DNA from: Desmonostoc muscorum FACHB-395
GTDB lineage: Bacteria; Cyanobacteriota; Cyanobacteriia; Cyanobacteriales; Nostocaceae
DNA: 43,483 nucleotides
Direction of reading: 5' to 3'
Assembly (NCBI RefSeq): GCF_014698035.1
Contig: NZ_JACJSF010000068.1
Coordinates: 1-43,483, forward strand
Part shown: one piece after another, positions 8,038-16,301 of the stretch
How positions within the stretch are numbered: position 1 is the first letter of the stretch
Layout of the letters: the number at the start of each line of letters is the position of its first letter
Program-made: the position numbers and the translations under genes
The notes under the pieces: model-generated
Databases searched by the model: none
Seen by the model: only the letters and a program-made list of their open reading frames with translations
What the model was told of the DNA's origin: nothing

Positions 8038-8285
8038 GTGCTGAAAGTAAAGTTCCAGACAATCTAATCAAACTAATCTAAATGTGACAAATTGCTTATA
8101 GGTCTATATATTTCTGTTTATGCTCTTTTTTGTTCAAACGCGACTACAAAACTTTAAAATTCACAATCTTACGAAAAAAGTGCTGTTTATGAAAAAATTC
8201 CCTCTACCATTAGGATTATTTTCGCTATTTAAATAGCATAATTTTCTCCACTAAAGCCTCTGTGCGACTAGCTTTGGTTGAGAGT

Positions 8286-8555
8286 TTATAACTCTTCTTG
8301 CACCACATGTAACACCCGTGCAATATATTCTGCACGCCACTGTTCTCGCTCTTTTGTTACTTTTGCATCTGGTTCGTAAGCTTCGATCTCAGTAGCCGAT
8401 AAAATACCTTTAACCTCCAGTAACCTTTCAATGGTATCCAGACGCTCATGCAGCACAGACACCTCGCCAGTCAAAGCCATGACCATCGCTAACAATTTAT
8501 CGATTTGTGGATTGTCTAAGTAAACAGGTCGTTTGCCCTTAGCTATTTTTGTCAT
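8286..8555 (-). CDS. Small conserved-looking protein with coiled coil, partner of methyltransferase gene
   Basis: 89 aa, not assigned to a named family. Residues 15-52 have heptad-like hydrophobics ('LLAMVMALTGEVSVLHERLDTIERLLE') predicting a coiled coil, followed by an acidic stretch and a basic/aromatic C-terminus ('REQWRAEYIARVLHVVQEEL'). There are no membrane segments or signal peptide. It lies 95 bp downstream of the methyltransferase gene on the same strand, with a terminator-like hairpin between them, so it may be co-transcribed only by read-through. The adjacency and the protein-interaction look suggest an accessory subunit of the methyltransferase; this is inference. Confidence 0.65.
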   Translation of the reverse strand: MTKIAKGKRPVYLDNPQIDKLLAMVMALTGEVSVLHERLDTIERLLEVKGILSATEIEAYEPDAKVTKEREQWRAEYIARVLHVVQEEL

Positions 8556-8601
8556 CCTAATACCAATTCTCCAAAAGTAAGACTACATACACAAAACAAA
8601 G

Positions 8602-8624
8602 AAACCCAGATAAAATCTGGCTTT
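8602..8624 (-). terminator. Terminator-like hairpin after the methyltransferase gene
   Basis: On the minus strand AAAGCCAGAT-TTT-ATCTGGGTTT forms a 10-bp stem with one mismatch, followed by TCTTTGTTTTG. It lies 27 bp past the methyltransferase stop and before the small-protein gene. Confidence 0.5.
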
Positions 8625-8650
8625 CTCAATTACGAATTACGAATTGGTAT

Positions 8651-9811
8651 TTACTTCGTTGCAGCAACAACAAACCAAGTGTTTAGGCTGCCTGAGTTAC
8701 CATTTTGAAAAAGACCATTAGTTACTTTTGCTTTCCATGCCCCATTAGGGACAAACTTCTCAAATGTCTTATCTGCTGCAAAACCAGCTTCAGTAGCTAG
8801 CGTCACCAAATCCAGATCGCGTACTGCACTCCAGAAGGGTTCGTTGTTGTTAGCGGTTTCCCAATCAAAAATGAACTGTGTATAAATATCCATATGATGA
8901 TACAAAGGTGCTTCCAGATGGAGCATGATTCCACCGGGAGCCAGTAGACGATAAGACTCTTGCATAACTTTACGGACGGCTGGCGGGGGAATTTCATGCA
9001 GCAAAATATGAGAAACCACTAAGTCAAATGATTCATCTGGAAAGTTAGTATGTTCGGCATTTTGCTGCCAGAAGTGTACCCGTTTGCCTAATGCTTCGGC
9101 TCTTGCATGAGCGTAACGCAACATGGGTGCGCCGACATCGATGGCATGGACTTCTGCATCTGGGTAAGCATCTACGTAGGGTAATGTGCTATTGCCAATA
9201 GAACATCCCATATCAAGAATTTTTCTGGGTCGAAAGTCTGGATACTCTGGCAGAAGGTAGTTTTGGACTATAGATAGCCCCATATCATTATTAAGCGGCC
9301 CCAACCAACCAAGACCATAAAGGTAAGCGCCGCGATCGTAGGTTGCGCCAGCAGCTACATCATCAGCAGTGAATTCGCTGTGATATCCTCCAGGCATACA
9401 GTGAATGTCTACAGCTTTTTGATAATTAGGTATTTGAAAATTTGGGTCGAGGGTTAAAGTACCCAGTTCACTACCACGATCTTTGGCACGCTCAATCAAT
9501 TCTGGCAGTTGTCTGTCAACACTGGTATTTACAGCATTCCATAATATTTCCTGGTTGATGCGCTTGAGGGCACTAGTCCATCGGTAGTAGGGTTCATGCT
9601 GCATTACTTCCCGAATTTCATGGCGATTTTCGGGAGGACGCTGATGTTCTTGTTCAAACTTCGGCTTGGCTAGTTTTTCATAAACTACTTTATTGCCAGG
9701 AGAAATATTCCTGAAAATATGCTTTTTCAGACTTTGCACAAAGTTTTGACGTGCCAACTCATCATGAGTGGGTTGTGGTAGCATAGCGTGTTGGAATTGT
9801 TGATCCATCAT
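8651..9811 (-). CDS. Class I SAM-dependent methyltransferase
   Basis: 386 aa. The C-terminal half (about 185-385) is a Rossmann-fold methyltransferase: motif I 'ILDMGCSIGNST', an acidic strand-2 end in 'EVHAIDVGAPML', and 'FDLVVSHILLHEIP' then 'LLAPGGIMLHLEAP' for the later strands. The N-terminal half (about 1-180) is a helical domain I do not recognise. The substrate is unknown. GGGAGG six bases before the ATG fixes the start. The gene follows trpB after only 29 bp, so it is probably transcribed with it; a link to tryptophan metabolism is possible but not shown. The next gene encodes a small coiled-coil protein. The length is much greater than a minimal methyltransferase, so the N-terminal domain probably sets specificity. 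Confidence 0.85.
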   Translation of the reverse strand: MMDQQFQHAMLPQPTHDELARQNFVQSLKKHIFRNISPGNKVVYEKLAKPKFEQEHQRPPENRHEIREVMQHEPYYRWTSALKRINQEILWNAVNTSVDRQLPELIERAKDRGSELGTLTLDPNFQIPNYQKAVDIHCMPGGYHSEFTADDVAAGATYDRGAYLYGLGWLGPLNNDMGLSIVQNYLLPEYPDFRPRKILDMGCSIGNSTLPYVDAYPDAEVHAIDVGAPMLRYAHARAEALGKRVHFWQQNAEHTNFPDESFDLVVSHILLHEIPPPAVRKVMQESYRLLAPGGIMLHLEAPLYHHMDIYTQFIFDWETANNNEPFWSAVRDLDLVTLATEAGFAADKTFEKFVPNGAWKAKVTNGLFQNGNSGSLNTWFVVAATK

Positions 9812-9840
9812 TAGCTTCCTCCCAAATATTTTACGTAGAT

Positions 9841-11076
9841 TTACGCTGGATCTAATAACTTAGCTACCGTTTGTACGTCTTTATCACCGCGTCCAGAACA
9901 GTTAATTACAATTCGGGGACTGCCGCTTAGTTGGGGACATAAGGTTTCGAGATATGCGATCGCATGGGCTGTTTCTAATGCTGGGATAATCCCTTCCAAT
10001 TTCGATAATCGCTGGAATGCTTCCAAAGCCTCTGCATCTGTCACACTATAATATTCAGCGCGACCAGTGTCTTTCAAATAGCTATGTTCTGGACCCACAC
10101 CGGGATAATCTAACCCTGCGCTAATTGAGTGCGCCTCAATGATTTGCCCATCCTCATCTTGTAATAGATAGCTCATTGCTCCGTGCAATACACCAACCCG
10201 TCCTTTTGTCAAAGTTGCTGCGTGTTTTTCGGTATTAACACCTTCTCCGGCTGCCTCAACCCCAATGAACCGTATAGAAGGCTCATTAATAAACTCATAG
10301 AATAGTCCCATTGCATTGGAACCACCACCCACACAAGCCAAGAGAATATCAGGCAGTGTGCCCCACTTTTCCATTGCTTGGGCGCGAGTTTCTTGGCCGA
10401 TTACTGCATGGAAATCACGTACCATCATCGGGTAGGGATGGGGCCCTGCTACTGAACCGAGGATGTAGTGAGTTGTTTCCACATTTGTTACCCAATCGCG
10501 GATTGCTTCCGAAGTGGCATCTTTCAGGGTTCCAGTTCCCGCTTCCACCGGACGCACTTCTGCACCCATCAACCGCATTCTGAAAACATTTAAAGATTGG
10601 CGTTCCATATCATGAACGCCCATATAAATTACGCATTCCAGCCCAAAACGAGCGCAAACTGTGGCTGTCGCAACTCCATGTTGTCCAGCACCAGTTTCGG
10701 CAATAATCCGTTGCTTACCCATGCGTTTAGCTAACAAAACCTGACCAAGGGCATTATTGATTTTGTGAGCGCCTGTATGATTTAAATCTTCGCGCTTTAG
10801 ATAAATTTGTGGCCCAGTGCGATCGGGTCGGGCATAATGAGCAGTCAGGCGTTCCGCGAAATACAATGGTGTGGCGCGTCCCACATAGTCTCGTAACAAC
10901 TGTTGTAATTCTGCTTGAAAACCAGGGTCATTGCGGTATTGCTGATAAGCTGTTTCTAATTCAGCAAGGGCAGGCATCAGCGTTTCAGGTACATACTTAC
11001 CGCCGAAGCGTCCAAAGCGACCTAACGCATCGGGAACCTGAGCAGTTGAACTTGGAGAGAGGGGAGTGGTAGTCAC
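9841..11076 (-). CDS. trpB: Tryptophan synthase beta chain
   Basis: 411 aa, the usual length. It converts indole plus L-serine to L-tryptophan with PLP, in complex with TrpA. The PLP-binding lysine is K105 in 'HTGAHKINNALG'; the glycine-rich phosphate cup is 'CVGGGSNAMG'; 'FGRFGGKYVPETLM' near the N-terminus and 'GVGPEHSYLKDTGRAEY' are family signatures. This is the TrpB1 type that pairs with TrpA. The start appears to be GTG at 11076. trpA is not adjacent and trpC is 2.8 kb away with other genes between, so the trp genes are dispersed, as usual in cyanobacteria. A large tandem/fold-back repeat lies about 70 bp upstream. Confidence 0.97.
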   Translation of the reverse strand: MTTTPLSPSSTAQVPDALGRFGRFGGKYVPETLMPALAELETAYQQYRNDPGFQAELQQLLRDYVGRATPLYFAERLTAHYARPDRTGPQIYLKREDLNHTGAHKINNALGQVLLAKRMGKQRIIAETGAGQHGVATATVCARFGLECVIYMGVHDMERQSLNVFRMRLMGAEVRPVEAGTGTLKDATSEAIRDWVTNVETTHYILGSVAGPHPYPMMVRDFHAVIGQETRAQAMEKWGTLPDILLACVGGGSNAMGLFYEFINEPSIRFIGVEAAGEGVNTEKHAATLTKGRVGVLHGAMSYLLQDEDGQIIEAHSISAGLDYPGVGPEHSYLKDTGRAEYYSVTDAEALEAFQRLSKLEGIIPALETAHAIAYLETLCPQLSGSPRIVINCSGRGDKDVQTVAKLLDPA

Positions 11077-11142
11077 AGGCTGTTTTCGATGACGGAAATG
11101 ACTTAATTATTATAGAAAAGTCTGGGACATATCTGGGTATAT

Positions 11143-11333
11143 CTAGGGAATGGGAATGGGGAACAAGCAAGGGAGCAAGGGAGGAGGGGAGCAGGGGAGC
11201 AGGGGAGCAGGGGAGCAGGGGAGCAGGGGAGCAGGGGACTTGGGGACAAGAGGTGAGAACTTGAAACAAGTCTTTCCCCTTATCCCCAAGTCTCCTTGTC
11301 CCCAAGTCCTCTTCCCAATTCCCAATTCCTGGC
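11143..11333. repeat. Dispersed G-rich/C-rich fold-back repeat, copy A, with octamer tandem array
   Basis: Six exact tandem copies of GGGGAGCA (11186-11233) plus a partial copy lead into a 74-bp conserved core (11251-11324) beginning AGGTGAGAACTTGAAACAAG and ending TTCCCAATTCCCA. The G-rich left side is complementary to the C-rich right side (GGGGACAAG against CTTGTCCCC). Two more copies of the core are at 16648-16721 and 29632-29705. Frames across it give only low-complexity peptides. Confidence 0.8.
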
Positions 11334-11429
11334 AAAGGATTTGTAATGTTAGCCTAGAAATTGATATCCCAGCAGAATGGTTGCGTAGAAGTTTCCACTG
11401 CCTTTGAAATTTTTCTTAACAAATATTTT

Positions 11430-11777
11430 ATGTCTTCTTCCAATTCTAAATCTTCTGACAAAAGCTTCGTCTACCGCGAATTTGGTAACGACAACTCCGC
11501 CGCCACAGAAAGACCAATTCCAGAACTGCCCCCACAACAACAAAATCTTAAAGTACAAGCTTCCCGCAAAGGACGTAAAGGCAAAACTGTCACAGTGGTT
11601 AGCGGTTTTCAAGCTAAACCAGAAACCTTGGCAGATTTAGTAAAGCAGTTGAAGACCCAGTGTGGGACAGGTGGGACACTTAAAGATAACGAAATTGAAA
11701 TTCAGGGCGAACACAAGCAGAAAATTGTCGAGATTTTGACCAAGCTAGGTTATAAAGCCAAAATTAGCGGTGGCTAA
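11430..11777 (+). CDS. SUI1/eIF1-like translation factor (YciH family)
   Basis: 115 aa. The C-terminal 75 residues form an SUI1 domain: 'SRKGRKGKTVTVVSGF' (basic strand), then 'LKTQCGTGGTLKDNEIEIQG' and 'IVEILTKLGYKAK'. The N-terminal 40 residues are polar and probably disordered. The family binds the small ribosomal subunit; its role in bacterial initiation is accessory and not essential. The ATG at 11430 is preferred since the upstream in-frame extension to 11361 is not family-like. The gene is divergent from trpB across the repeat region. Confidence 0.9.
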   Translation: MSSSNSKSSDKSFVYREFGNDNSAATERPIPELPPQQQNLKVQASRKGRKGKTVTVVSGFQAKPETLADLVKQLKTQCGTGGTLKDNEIEIQGEHKQKIVEILTKLGYKAKISGG

Positions 11778-11917
11778 TTTTGAGTGCGGTTTACCGCATC
11801 TTAACCGCGACCTTGATTGAGAAATGGAATGTTATCTTTGAAAAGTACAAATATGCTTGAACAGTGGTAGAAGAGTACCCAACAAGCTATTTTTGGTGAG
11901 ATTAATAGGAGGTTTAC

Positions 11918-12076
11918 ATGGATTTAGTTCGGCTTTTGTGTGCCATTTTTGTACCGCCTTTGGGAGTTTTTTTACAAGTAGGTTTTGGTATAGACTTTTG
12001 GATTAATATAGTTCTGACACTTTTCGGTTACATTCCTGGAATTATTCATGCAGTATGGATAATTGCTAAGAAATAA
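11918..12076 (+). CDS. Pmp3/YqaE-family small membrane protein
   Basis: 52 aa, beginning MDLVRLLCAIFVPPLGVFL. It has two hydrophobic segments (about 3-20 and 28-48), the 'PPLGVFLQVG' turn and the 'LTLFGYIPGIIHAVWII' second helix characteristic of the Pmp3/UPF0057 family, which includes plant and yeast salt- and cold-stress proteolipids. AGGAGG lies eight bases before the ATG, a strong ribosome-binding site. It is located in the cytoplasmic or thylakoid membrane; a role in membrane potential or ion stress is inferred from the family. It follows the SUI1 gene by 140 bp and may have its own promoter. Confidence 0.9.
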   Translation: MDLVRLLCAIFVPPLGVFLQVGFGIDFWINIVLTLFGYIPGIIHAVWIIAKK

Positions 12077-12266
12077 TTCTTTGTACGAGTAGATTGGGTG
12101 TAACCATCTCTACAGAGGCAATTAATCAATTGCCTCTACAAAAAGATTTTTGAGTTGGATGTCTGCACGGATATATCACAACACTATATTTTTTTACTTA
12201 AAAAACTCTAAAGACACGATAAATCATGTCGATAAAGTATTAATCTCTGTAGCAGTCAATCCCGAA

Positions 12267-12935
12267 TTAGCTCTCATTTTTTAACATTGCATAGAGTCTA
12301 AACTCTAGAAGCAAAGGGCAGATGTGTAACTGCCATTGCACAGTTGAGACATTCAAATCTTTGATTAAGCCAGTGCGTATATCTAGTACCCAACCATGAA
12401 CGATAGGTGCTTTTCGCTCATAAAGTGCCTGACGCATGATAGAAGTTTGGTAGAGATTTTTTACTTGCGCCACTACATTTATTTCTGCCAAACGATTCAG
12501 ACGTTCTTCTCTGGTTGGTAAGGCATCAATTTCTTCTTGTTTATGTAAATACAGTTCCCGAATTGGATTTACCCAATTATCAAGAATGCCGATGGTTCTC
12601 CCTTCTAAAGCCGCTTTAATTCCTCCGCAGTCGTAGTGACCACAAACGATAATATGTTCCACCTTAAGATGTAAAATTGCGTATTCTAAAACAGCTAAAA
12701 AGTTAATATCCGTTAGAGAAACTTGATTCGCAATATTACGATGAACAAATAATTCTCCTGGTTCTGTACGAGTAAGGTTTGTTAAGGGTAAACGACTATC
12801 AGAACACCCGATGTATAAAAAAGGTGGTGTTTGTCCCTTAGATAATTCTTGAAAGTAAGTTGGATCTATAGCTAATTTCTCTGCAACCCAAGCCTGATTA
12901 TTTCTGAAGAGTTCATCAATGCTGTTATATTTCAT
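12267..12935 (-). CDS. Beta-class carbonic anhydrase
   Basis: 222 aa. It interconverts CO2 and bicarbonate. Zinc ligands C44, H100 and C103 are visible in 'IGCSDSRLP' and 'CGHYDCGG', with the D46-R48 dyad of the family. The length matches CynT/Can-type enzymes and is shorter than the carboxysomal CcaA with its C-terminal extension, so a cytosolic enzyme is more likely than a shell-bound one. No signal peptide is seen. It stands alone between the Pmp3 gene (convergent) and a hypothetical gene. The residues after about 200 ('WQLHICPLLLEFRLYAML') are not typical of the core. Confidence 0.95.
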   Translation of the reverse strand: MKYNSIDELFRNNQAWVAEKLAIDPTYFQELSKGQTPPFLYIGCSDSRLPLTNLTRTEPGELFVHRNIANQVSLTDINFLAVLEYAILHLKVEHIIVCGHYDCGGIKAALEGRTIGILDNWVNPIRELYLHKQEEIDALPTREERLNRLAEINVVAQVKNLYQTSIMRQALYERKAPIVHGWVLDIRTGLIKDLNVSTVQWQLHICPLLLEFRLYAMLKNES

Positions 12936-13416
12936 CTTTCGTCAAATTCGAGAGAGAATCTCATAAATATTTTAGCTAAATTACAGTTTCTGCTAAATCA
13001 GTATGAACTTGTTGCAATCTAAAATTTGAGAAAGATGATAGTCTTTTTTTACAGCATTAATATATTTATTGTATAAATTGTAAACAGAGGATTTAGGATT
13101 TAGAGAGAAAATAACTATGTATAACTTTAGGTAAATAGCTAAATAAAGTAAAATTTACATCACTAAAAATCTGATTATTGAGACTGCCAATTTTAAACCC
13201 TTATCTAGCATCTATAGATATTTTTGCCAAGTAAAAAAAGGTTCTATAAACATAATTACTTTAAATGACACCCTAAACCGCGCATTTGAGTCAAGGAAGT
13301 GCGGCGTAACTTTTAAGTGCTATCTCTTTAATACACAGAGACATTTATTTCCTGATAACAGTAAACTATCTTAACAAAGATGCAAAATTTGAGGTTGAGA
13401 TATTCAGTTATCAGCT
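12936..13416. other. AT-rich spacer upstream of carbonic anhydrase
   Basis: 480 bp with no supported gene, repeat or clear terminator. It presumably holds the carbonic anhydrase promoter near its left end. Confidence 0.6.
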
Positions 13417-13668
13417 TCAATCGGGGGCAACAACTTTGCTCTCGTTATGATGGTTGATTGACCAACGGTGATCGACAGTTACAGAGGAAAACTCGCAAAT
13501 TTCTTCTAGTCGTTTTTGTTGTACCGCAGCTTTACGGAGAGTAATAATTAGTTGATTTACCTGATGTCGTAAATCTGGATTATCATTAACCGCTAACATA
13601 GTTTGTCTTTCTAAAAGTTGAAGTATAAGTTCGTAGTGAATAGGTGAAGGTAAAGGAATTTGCTCCAT
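13417..13668 (-). CDS. Small hypothetical cyanobacterial protein
   Basis: 83 aa from the ATG at 13668, chosen because 'MEQIPLPSPIHYELILQLLERQTML' looks like a natural N-terminus; the frame extends to an upstream ATG at 13689 and a TTG at 13713. It is soluble and helical ('LRHQVNQLIITLRKAAVQQKRLEEICEF'), with no motif I can assign securely. It resembles a short cyanobacterial family of unknown function (possibly DUF5340), from memory only. It lies downstream of trpC on the same strand but is separated by a hairpin. Confidence 0.65.
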   Translation of the reverse strand: MEQIPLPSPIHYELILQLLERQTMLAVNDNPDLRHQVNQLIITLRKAAVQQKRLEEICEFSSVTVDHRWSINHHNESKVVAPD

Positions 13669-13861
13669 GAAGTTTAATTTTGATTTCATATTTTGGAATT
13701 TTGTCTTAGTCAAATTTTATCTCTTGTAAATAAATTGTTACATAAGAAATAACTAGTTGCTTATGGCTTTGATTTGATTAGCGATGAAGATTTAGCAAAG
13801 ATATTGATAATAGTTGACAGCAAAATACTGCGTGTCTACGCATAGTATGCCCCATTAGTTG

Positions 13862-13883
13862 CCCTGTACTAAGAGGTACAGGG
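13862..13883. terminator. Hairpin CCCTGTAC-TAAGAG-GTACAGGG after trpC
   Basis: A perfect 8-bp stem with a 6-base loop lies 12 bp past the trpC stop. The T-rich tract (GTTTTTATTT) is on the plus-strand side, so it would terminate plus-strand transcription best; on the minus strand it may only stabilise the trpC 3' end. Confidence 0.4.
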
Positions 13884-13895
13884 GAAGTTTTTATT

Positions 13896-14786
13896 TCAGA
13901 AATTTTTCGGTAATATACTGGCGATCGCAGCGCCGGGATCTGGTTGTTTTACCAAAGATTCTCCAATGAGTACAGCAGACGCACCTGCTGTAAGCACTAA
14001 ACTCAAATCATCGGGGTTGTGTAGTCCTGACTCACTGACAACAAGGATGTTTTTCTCCTGCAATTGGCTACCCCTTGCAGCTAAAAGTTGGCAAGTAGTT
14101 TGCAGGTCAACAGAGAAATCTTCCAAATTGCGATTATTGATTCCTACTAAGGAGACACCATCCAAGGCTAACACACGGTCAAGTTCTGCCAAGCTATGGA
14201 CTTCAATCAGGGCTGCCATTTTCAAGTTGTTAGCAATTTTGAGGAAGTATTTCAAATCTTGATCGCTCAGGATAGCCGCAATCAACAAAATAGCATCTGC
14301 ACCGTGAATCCGCGCCAAGTATATTTGGTAAGCATAAATGATAAACTCTTTGCATAATAAGGGCAAATCTACAGCAGCCCGAATCTTGGCTAAGTTTTCA
14401 AAACTACCTTGAAAGAACTTGACATCGGTTAGCACGGAAAGACAACTAGCACCACCTTGCTGATAAGATTGGGCGATCGCTACTGGATCAAAATCTTCTC
14501 GGAAAACGCCTTTACTTGGTGAAGCTTTTTTAACTTCGGCAATCAATGCTGGTTTAGTCTTGCCTTGGCGCAAAGCAGCGACAAAATCATGGGTTGGCGG
14601 CGCAGTCAGTACCTGCTTCCGCAATTCTTGCAAAGGAACCTTTTCCCGCATCAGGTCATATTCTGCTTCTTTCTGCCAGACAATTTCTTCCAAGATATTG
14701 TTTGGCGCTGAATCAGGTACGGCAGCCTGGTAACGTAACATCGATACAGCAATAGCTGGGTTAGGGGAACGACGACGGATTTGCAT
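13896..14786 (-). CDS. trpC: Indole-3-glycerol phosphate synthase
   Basis: 296 aa TIM-barrel enzyme of tryptophan synthesis, converting CdRP to indole-3-glycerol phosphate. Family signatures: 'AEVKKASPSKGVFREDFDP' (catalytic Lys and substrate loop), 'LLCKEFIIYAYQIYLARIHGADAIL', 'LVGINNRNLEDFSVD', 'VSESGLHNPDDL' and 'AVLIGESLVKQPDPG' (phosphate cup). It has an N-terminal extension of about 30 residues compared with minimal TrpC, as in other cyanobacterial forms. It is downstream of lpdA on the same strand, separated by a 90-bp fold-back repeat. It is monofunctional, not fused to TrpF. Confidence 0.97.
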   Translation of the reverse strand: MQIRRRSPNPAIAVSMLRYQAAVPDSAPNNILEEIVWQKEAEYDLMREKVPLQELRKQVLTAPPTHDFVAALRQGKTKPALIAEVKKASPSKGVFREDFDPVAIAQSYQQGGASCLSVLTDVKFFQGSFENLAKIRAAVDLPLLCKEFIIYAYQIYLARIHGADAILLIAAILSDQDLKYFLKIANNLKMAALIEVHSLAELDRVLALDGVSLVGINNRNLEDFSVDLQTTCQLLAARGSQLQEKNILVVSESGLHNPDDLSLVLTAGASAVLIGESLVKQPDPGAAIASILPKNF

Positions 14787-14789
14787 AAT

Positions 14790-14879
14790 TAGTCATTTGT
14801 CAGTGGTCATTGGTCATTTGTCATTGGTCATTTGTCCTTGTTTATTGACAAAGGACAAATGACAGAGGACAAATGACTA
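14790..14879. repeat. Fold-back repeat between lpdA and trpC built on TCATTTGTC units
   Basis: TAGTCATTTGTC (14790-14801) and GACAAATGACTA (14868-14879) are perfect inverted ends. The interior repeats TCATTTGTC/TCATTGG on one arm and GACAAATGACAGAGGACAAATGAC on the other. The right end supplies the TAG stop codon of lpdA (minus strand, 14877-14879). Confidence 0.75.
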
Positions 14880-16301
14880 AATAGCTCGTTTATAAGCTTC
14901 GTCTAGCACTTCCGAGAGTGTCGGGTGGGCGTGAACTAGATGTGCGAGGCTTTGGACGGATTGACGGTTTGCGATCGCGGCTGACGCTTCATGAATTAAG
15001 TCTGAGGCGTGCAGTCCGAAAATGTGAACGCCTAAGACTTCTCCTGTGTCTTTGCGATATATCACCTTGGCAATACCATCGGCTTCATTTTCTGCCAACG
15101 CTTTGGAATTCCCTTTGAAGTAACTCCGACTTGTGGCGATTTCAAACCCTTCAGTTTGTCCCAATTCCTTCGCTGCGGTTTCTGTTAAACCTACATAGCT
15201 AACTTCTGGGTGGGTAAAAGCTGCTGCGGGGATGCTGCGATAGTCTACTAGTTTTTCCCTCCCAACTATATTTTCTACTGCGATGATGCCCTGAGCAGAA
15301 GCAGCATGTGCTAACATCATCTTCCCATTAGCATCGCCAATTGCCCAGACATTTGGTACTACTTCACCGCCTGATAGTACTGCCATGCGATCATCAACTG
15401 GAATAAAATTCCGCCGATCGAGTTCTATACCCACAGACTCTAAACCAAGATTTTTGGTCGCCGGGATGCGTCCTGTAGCCACCAAGCAAGCATCTACTTC
15501 GATGACATCTACATCTTCTTTGGTTTTGAAATCTGCTAACTCAATTACCACAGGTGAACCAGGGGTGACTTTTTTGGCGTATATCCCCACTTTGGTTTCA
15601 ATATCGCGGGGAGTAATCAGCACGCGTTCGGCAAGTTTGGCAATATCGCGGTCAAATCCTGGCATTAACTGATCTAGGGCTTCAATCAAGGTGATTTCAC
15701 AACCCAAAGCTGAGTAAATATCAGAAAATTCTAAGCCGATGTAACCACTACCAATAATCGCCACCCAGTCTGGTAGCGACTCTAACTTCACACCTTGGTC
15801 GCTAGTAAAGACAGTTTTGCCATCTACTTCAATCCCTGGAGGTACAAAAGGAATTGAACCAGGAGAAAGGATGATGTCTTTGGCTGTGATGATTTTTTCG
15901 CCACCGTCTCCGGTTACAGCAACTTTTTGTGCCCCAGCGATTTTTCCCCAACCCCTGATAATATCGACTCCTAAACGTTTGAGACTGTTGGTTAAGTCCC
16001 CTTGAATTTTCGAGACGAGATTATTAGCATGATTAGCGATCGCTTGGCGATCAAATTCCACACTACCAATTTGAATTCCCAGCGATTTGAGGTGGTGGGC
16101 ATTGCGTAACTCCCGCACCCGCCCAGATGCCGCCAGCAGCGCTTTAGAAGGAATACAACCCCGATTAACACAGGTTCCTCCCATATCACCAGCTTCAATA
16201 ATCGCTGTTTTTAAACCACAACTTACGGCGTGTAAGGCTGCGCCATGACCGCCTACACCAGCGCCGATAATGACTAAATCGTAATCAAATCCTTGACTCA
16301 C
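14877..16301 (-). CDS. lpdA: Dihydrolipoamide dehydrogenase (E3)
   Basis: 474 aa flavoprotein that reoxidises lipoyl groups in the pyruvate dehydrogenase and glycine cleavage complexes using NAD+. It has an N-terminal FAD motif 'VIIGAGVGGHGAA' (10-22), redox-active disulfide C44/C49 in 'GGTCVNRGCIPSKA', the NAD-binding 'VAIIGSGYIGLEFSDIY', and the interface catalytic His-Glu pair in 'HAHPTLSEVLDEA' near the C-terminus. It is the cyanobacterial/plastid type. It precedes trpC on the same strand. Its stop codon lies in the terminal repeat of the fold-back element. No E2 or lipoyl-protein gene is nearby. Confidence 0.96.
   Translation of the reverse strand: MSQGFDYDLVIIGAGVGGHGAALHAVSCGLKTAIIEAGDMGGTCVNRGCIPSKALLAASGRVRELRNAHHLKSLGIQIGSVEFDRQAIANHANNLVSKIQGDLTNSLKRLGVDIIRGWGKIAGAQKVAVTGDGGEKIITAKDIILSPGSIPFVPPGIEVDGKTVFTSDQGVKLESLPDWVAIIGSGYIGLEFSDIYSALGCEITLIEALDQLMPGFDRDIAKLAERVLITPRDIETKVGIYAKKVTPGSPVVIELADFKTKEDVDVIEVDACLVATGRIPATKNLGLESVGIELDRRNFIPVDDRMAVLSGGEVVPNVWAIGDANGKMMLAHAASAQGIIAVENIVGREKLVDYRSIPAAAFTHPEVSYVGLTETAAKELGQTEGFEIATSRSYFKGNSKALAENEADGIAKVIYRKDTGEVLGVHIFGLHASDLIHEASAAIANRQSVQSLAHLVHAHPTLSEVLDEAYKRAI

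Noticed and set aside
11186..11238. Octamer tandem array as a CRISPR-like structure
   Set aside because: The units are contiguous 8-mers without spacers, and no cas genes are present.
11143..11335. Open frames on both strands across the GGGGAGCA array and C-rich core
   Set aside because: They encode only Pro/Leu/Ser or Gly-rich low-complexity peptides created by the tandem repeat; the same happens at 29479-29706.
9841..14786. A tryptophan operon linking trpB and trpC
   Set aside because: Genes on both strands and several hairpins or repeats lie between them; they are dispersed as usual in cyanobacteria.
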